The position numbers were made by a program, and so were the translations under genes. Below, piece by piece: positions 8,115 through 10,454 of a stretch of 10,454 nucleotides of DNA. Positions within the stretch are counted from its first letter, which is position 1. Every line of letters starts with the position of its first letter. Under the pieces are notes generated by a model, which worked only from the letters and a program-made list of their open reading frames with translations, did not search any database and had not been told where the DNA came from. This stretch comes from Pleurotus ostreatus/Saccharomyces cerevisiae fusant (taxonomy: Eukaryota > Opisthokonta), in NCBI GenBank assembly GCA_024196135.1, contig JAMQCK010001244.1, forward strand, positions 1-10,454, in the 5' to 3' direction.

Positions 8115-10074
8115 ATGGCCAACAACGCAACAACAGACCACTCCAGCACAGAAGAGGGCACCGCGGCCGACGAGGGCGGCGGCAGTCCAGACAAACCTCC
8201 AGTGAATAACGGCGTCAATGGAGCCCACAAGCACATCCCCCTCCCGCCACGCAACGCGCACGCGCACCAGAAGGCACCCGAGCTGCCGGGCGATCGCCCC
8301 ACCAAGGCGAACGCGAAGGCTCCATCCGCGCCTTCGGCCGCGCACGCCGCCGGAGCGCTCTCCACGCAGTCCAGTATGGTCAGCAACGACGACACCGAGA
8401 GCACGTCCGGCGTCTCCTCCACCAACGCCAGCCGCGCGCCGTCCCGTGCGCCCTCCCGCATACCCAGCATGAACGGCTCGACGCACAAGCAGGAGGCCCC
8501 GCTGACGAAAGCGGCTTCCCTCTCCAAGTCCGGCGTCGCCGCGCACGATTACGCCCCACCGCCTTCGACTCGGCCCGCCGTCAGCCGCCCGCCGTCCGAG
8601 AATGGAGATGGCAACAAGCACAAGTTTAACCTGAAAGATCTGCTTGCGAGCGGCCCCCAGAAGATTGGCCGGCGCTCCAGCCAGCGATCGACGGCGTCCT
8701 CGCGCAGATCGGACTCTCCGGACAGCCACAAGGAGGGAAAGAGCGGGAAGAAGAGCAAAGCCGGCAGTCGCGCGGGTAGTGAGGCGGGCGAAAGCACCAC
8801 CAGCCTGTCGCAGAAGTACGGCGTCTGCCAGAAAGTCGCGATCGGCAAGGGTGCCACGAGCGTCGTCCGCCTTGCGCACAAGTGGGATCGCAGCGATGGC
8901 GAGAAGCTCTACGCCGTAAAGGTGCGTGTCCAACCCCTCGCAACCGTATCAGCAGCCTGACGTGGAACAGGAGTTCCGCAAACGCAGGCGAACCGAGTCG
9001 GAAAAGGAATACGTCAAGAAACTGACGGCCGAGTTCTGCATCTCGAGCACCCTGCACCACATCAACGTCGTCGAGACTGTCGATCTCATCCAGGACGAGA
9101 ACCACAACTGGTGCGAGGTCATGGAGTTCTGCCCCGGGGGCGATCTGTACGGGGCGATCAAGAAGGCGAGTATCGTCCCCCATCCCTCCGCCCACGGTTC
9201 ATAACCCGCGGTCCTTCACACCCACAGGGCGGCATGTCCCCGTCCGAGGTCGAGTGCTGCTTCAAGCAGATCTTGTACGGCGTGCAGTACCTGCACTCCC
9301 AAGGCGTCGCGCACAGGGACATTAAGCCCGAGAACATCTTCTTTGATCGCAAGGGCCATGTCAAGGTAGATCCCTTCATGTGCCTTCATCTTCGTCCGCG
9401 GAGGGCTGACGATGTTAGATCGGCGATTACGGCGCCTCTACGGTCTATCGTCTCCCGTGGGAGGCGACGATCCACATGTCGACTGGCCTGTGCGGGTCGG
9501 AGCCGTACATTGCGCCGGAGCAGTTCCTCGGGAAGCGTGCGTCGTATTGGATGTGGCGAGCGATGAGGTGCTGACATGGATGTCTTTCGATGTCTAGCCT
9601 ATGACGCCCGCCTGGTCGACATCTGGGCCGTTGCGGTTGTCTACTACTGCCTGCACTTCCAGGAGTTGCCGTGGCGCGCGGCGCAGCCGTCGGATGCGCT
9701 CTACGCCGCGTACGCGAACGCGTGCAACTCGGGCAAAGAGACGCCTCAGACGATCAGCAATCTCAGCCCGCGCGCGTGCCGGTGAGTCTTTCCTTCCCCA
9801 TCGTCCCCCCACACAATTCCTTCCCTTCCGCTGCCACCCTGCTTGAACCCCGTTGCCTCCCTACTTGAACCCCGCTTGACACCCTCCTAGCACGCTCCTG
9901 CGCAAGATGCTCGAGCCGAACCCGGCGAAGCGCGCGACGATCGAGGCCGTCTTCGAGCACGAGTGGGTGAAGTCGATCGAGGTCTGCTGGGAGAAGGGCG
10001 AGGGGAACGAGGGGCACATGCACGTGAACGCGCGCCAGGTTGCCTCGCAGGTGCTGAGAGATGCGGGAATCTAG
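8115..10074 (+). CDS. HAL/HRK1-type serine/threonine protein kinase
   Basis: Serine/threonine kinase of the fungal HAL/NPR group (yeast Hrk1, Sat4/Hal4 and Hal5 regulate the plasma-membrane H+-ATPase and potassium transport); the exact target here is inferred. Exons 8115-8921, 8971-9165, 9228-9365, 9419-9536, 9598-9781, 9891-10074 give 541 residues. Residues 1-235 are disordered, rich in Ser, Pro and Ala, with RAPSRAPSRIPS (107-118) and a basic RRSSQRSTASSRR segment. The kinase domain has the glycine loop IGKGATSVV (from 243), catalytic Lys269 in YAVK, helix-C Glu290, HRD 363-365 with Asn370, DYG 383-385 in place of DFG, activation segment with GLCGSEPYIAPE (APE 412-414) and LVDIWAVAVVYYCLHFQELPW. 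All catalytic residues are present, so it should be active. ATG 8115 has A at -3 and G at +4. Introns are 49, 62, 53, 61 and 109 nt. Confidence 0.92.
9166..9227 (+). other. GC-AG intron in the kinase gene
   Basis: Exon 2 ends AAGAAG at 9165 and is followed by GCGAGT, which matches the fungal donor consensus except for C in place of T at the second intron base. The acceptor CCCACAG ends at 9227, with a CATAACC branch-like site near 9200. Splicing gives AIKKGGMSPSEVE, the sequence expected in this kinase family. A GT donor at 9175 would also keep frame but insert three extra residues (ASI). Confidence 0.7.
9837..9880 (+). repeat. 22-nt partial tandem duplication in the last kinase intron
   Basis: Units 9837-9858 and 9859-9880 both begin CCCT followed by [G/A]CTTGAACCCCG and diverge after about 16 nt. 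The duplication helps explain why this intron (9782-9890, 109 nt) is about twice as long as its neighbours. A CTTGAC branch-like site lies in the second unit. Confidence 0.6.
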
Positions 10075-10454
10075 GCGCCCGACGTTCATCCCTCGATCTT
10101 GCGGACAGCCCCTTCGTTCTGCACCTCAGCCCTTTGGCGGTGATCTTGCGGTGGATGTGATAGTGCCTTCGATACCATTGACAGTTCTCGCACTGGAGTA
10201 CGCCCCCGCACTTCACCAGGCCTCGTTCGCACATCACCCGTCCACTCGCGCACGTCGCCCGCCCGCCCGCCCCTTCTTGTGCTGTGTTGTTGTTTTCCGC
10301 CTCGCATATCGTCCGTTCATACACTCTTCGTTGTAGTTATTACTTACCCGCATCTTATATAGTATTACTAGTCGTGTGCAGTCAATATGTATGTCTAAAG
10401 AGTATACCACGTTTGACGATGAGTGGGGTGTGAGACCTGGGGAAGGTACGGCAA
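10075..10454. other. 3' flank of the kinase gene
   Basis: Presumed 3' untranslated and intergenic sequence. It contains a short run of GCCC/CGCC units (about 10255-10273) and turns AT-rich after about 10330. I see no coding region, RNA gene or clear polyadenylation signal. Confidence 0.55.

Noticed and set aside
7992..8933. Minus-strand open frame of 313 codons opposite the kinase N-terminus
   Set aside because: Shadow of GC-rich exon 1; composition is Arg/Val/Gly-rich with no domain, while the + strand protein is clearly a kinase.
9166..9230. GT donor at 9170 for the second kinase intron
   Set aside because: It would shift the reading frame at the acceptor and destroy the GGMSPSEV segment.
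8115..10074. Pseudokinase status because of DYG
   Set aside because: Asp and Gly of the motif, the catalytic Lys, helix-C Glu, HRD Asp and Asn are all present; only the middle aromatic differs.

Overview
The window looks like genomic DNA from a filamentous basidiomycete, most likely an Agaricomycete. The evidence is GC-rich coding exons, many very short introns (mostly 46-71 nt) with GTG/GTA-type donors and CTNAC/CTGAC branch sites, and gene content of a fungal nuclear genome. Three protein-coding genes lie in tandem, all on the + strand. I recognise no tRNA, rRNA, CRISPR or intact mobile element.

Region 1 (1-3867) is the 3' part of a cytoplasmic dynein heavy-chain TAIL gene (dhc1 type). Eleven exons can be joined in frame into 1118 residues; the 5' end lies outside the window. 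The protein stops just after the conserved LEHQSIEG stretch, before the linker and AAA+ motor. This matches the two-gene (split) dynein heavy chain described for Agaricomycetes such as Schizophyllum commune. The motor half is not in this window.

Region 2 (3868-4559) is intergenic, with no trace of the missing motor that I can see. Region 3 (4560-5526) is a three-exon gene for an EFM5-type protein-lysine methyltransferase (N6-adenine-MTase-like fold, DPPF motif), 277 residues, predicted to modify translation elongation factor eEF1A.

Region 4 (5527-8114) is an unusually long gene-free stretch of about 2.6 kb. It holds short direct and inverted repeats, a possible decayed membrane-protein fragment on the minus strand (weak), two CACGTG boxes, a pair of forkhead-like sites and the pyrimidine-rich leader of the next gene with one short upstream ORF. 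Region 5 (8115-10074) is a six-exon HAL/HRK1-type serine/threonine kinase of 541 residues, with a disordered N-terminal half, a DYG in place of DFG and one apparent GC-AG intron. Region 6 (10075-10454) is its 3' flank.

The three genes do not form an obvious pathway: nuclear and vesicle transport, translation-factor modification, and ion-transport/nutrient signalling. They appear to be ordinary chromosomal neighbours. The most notable feature is the split dynein and its exact break point. All exon boundaries were derived by hand from reading frame, splice consensus and family knowledge; no transcript data or searches were available.
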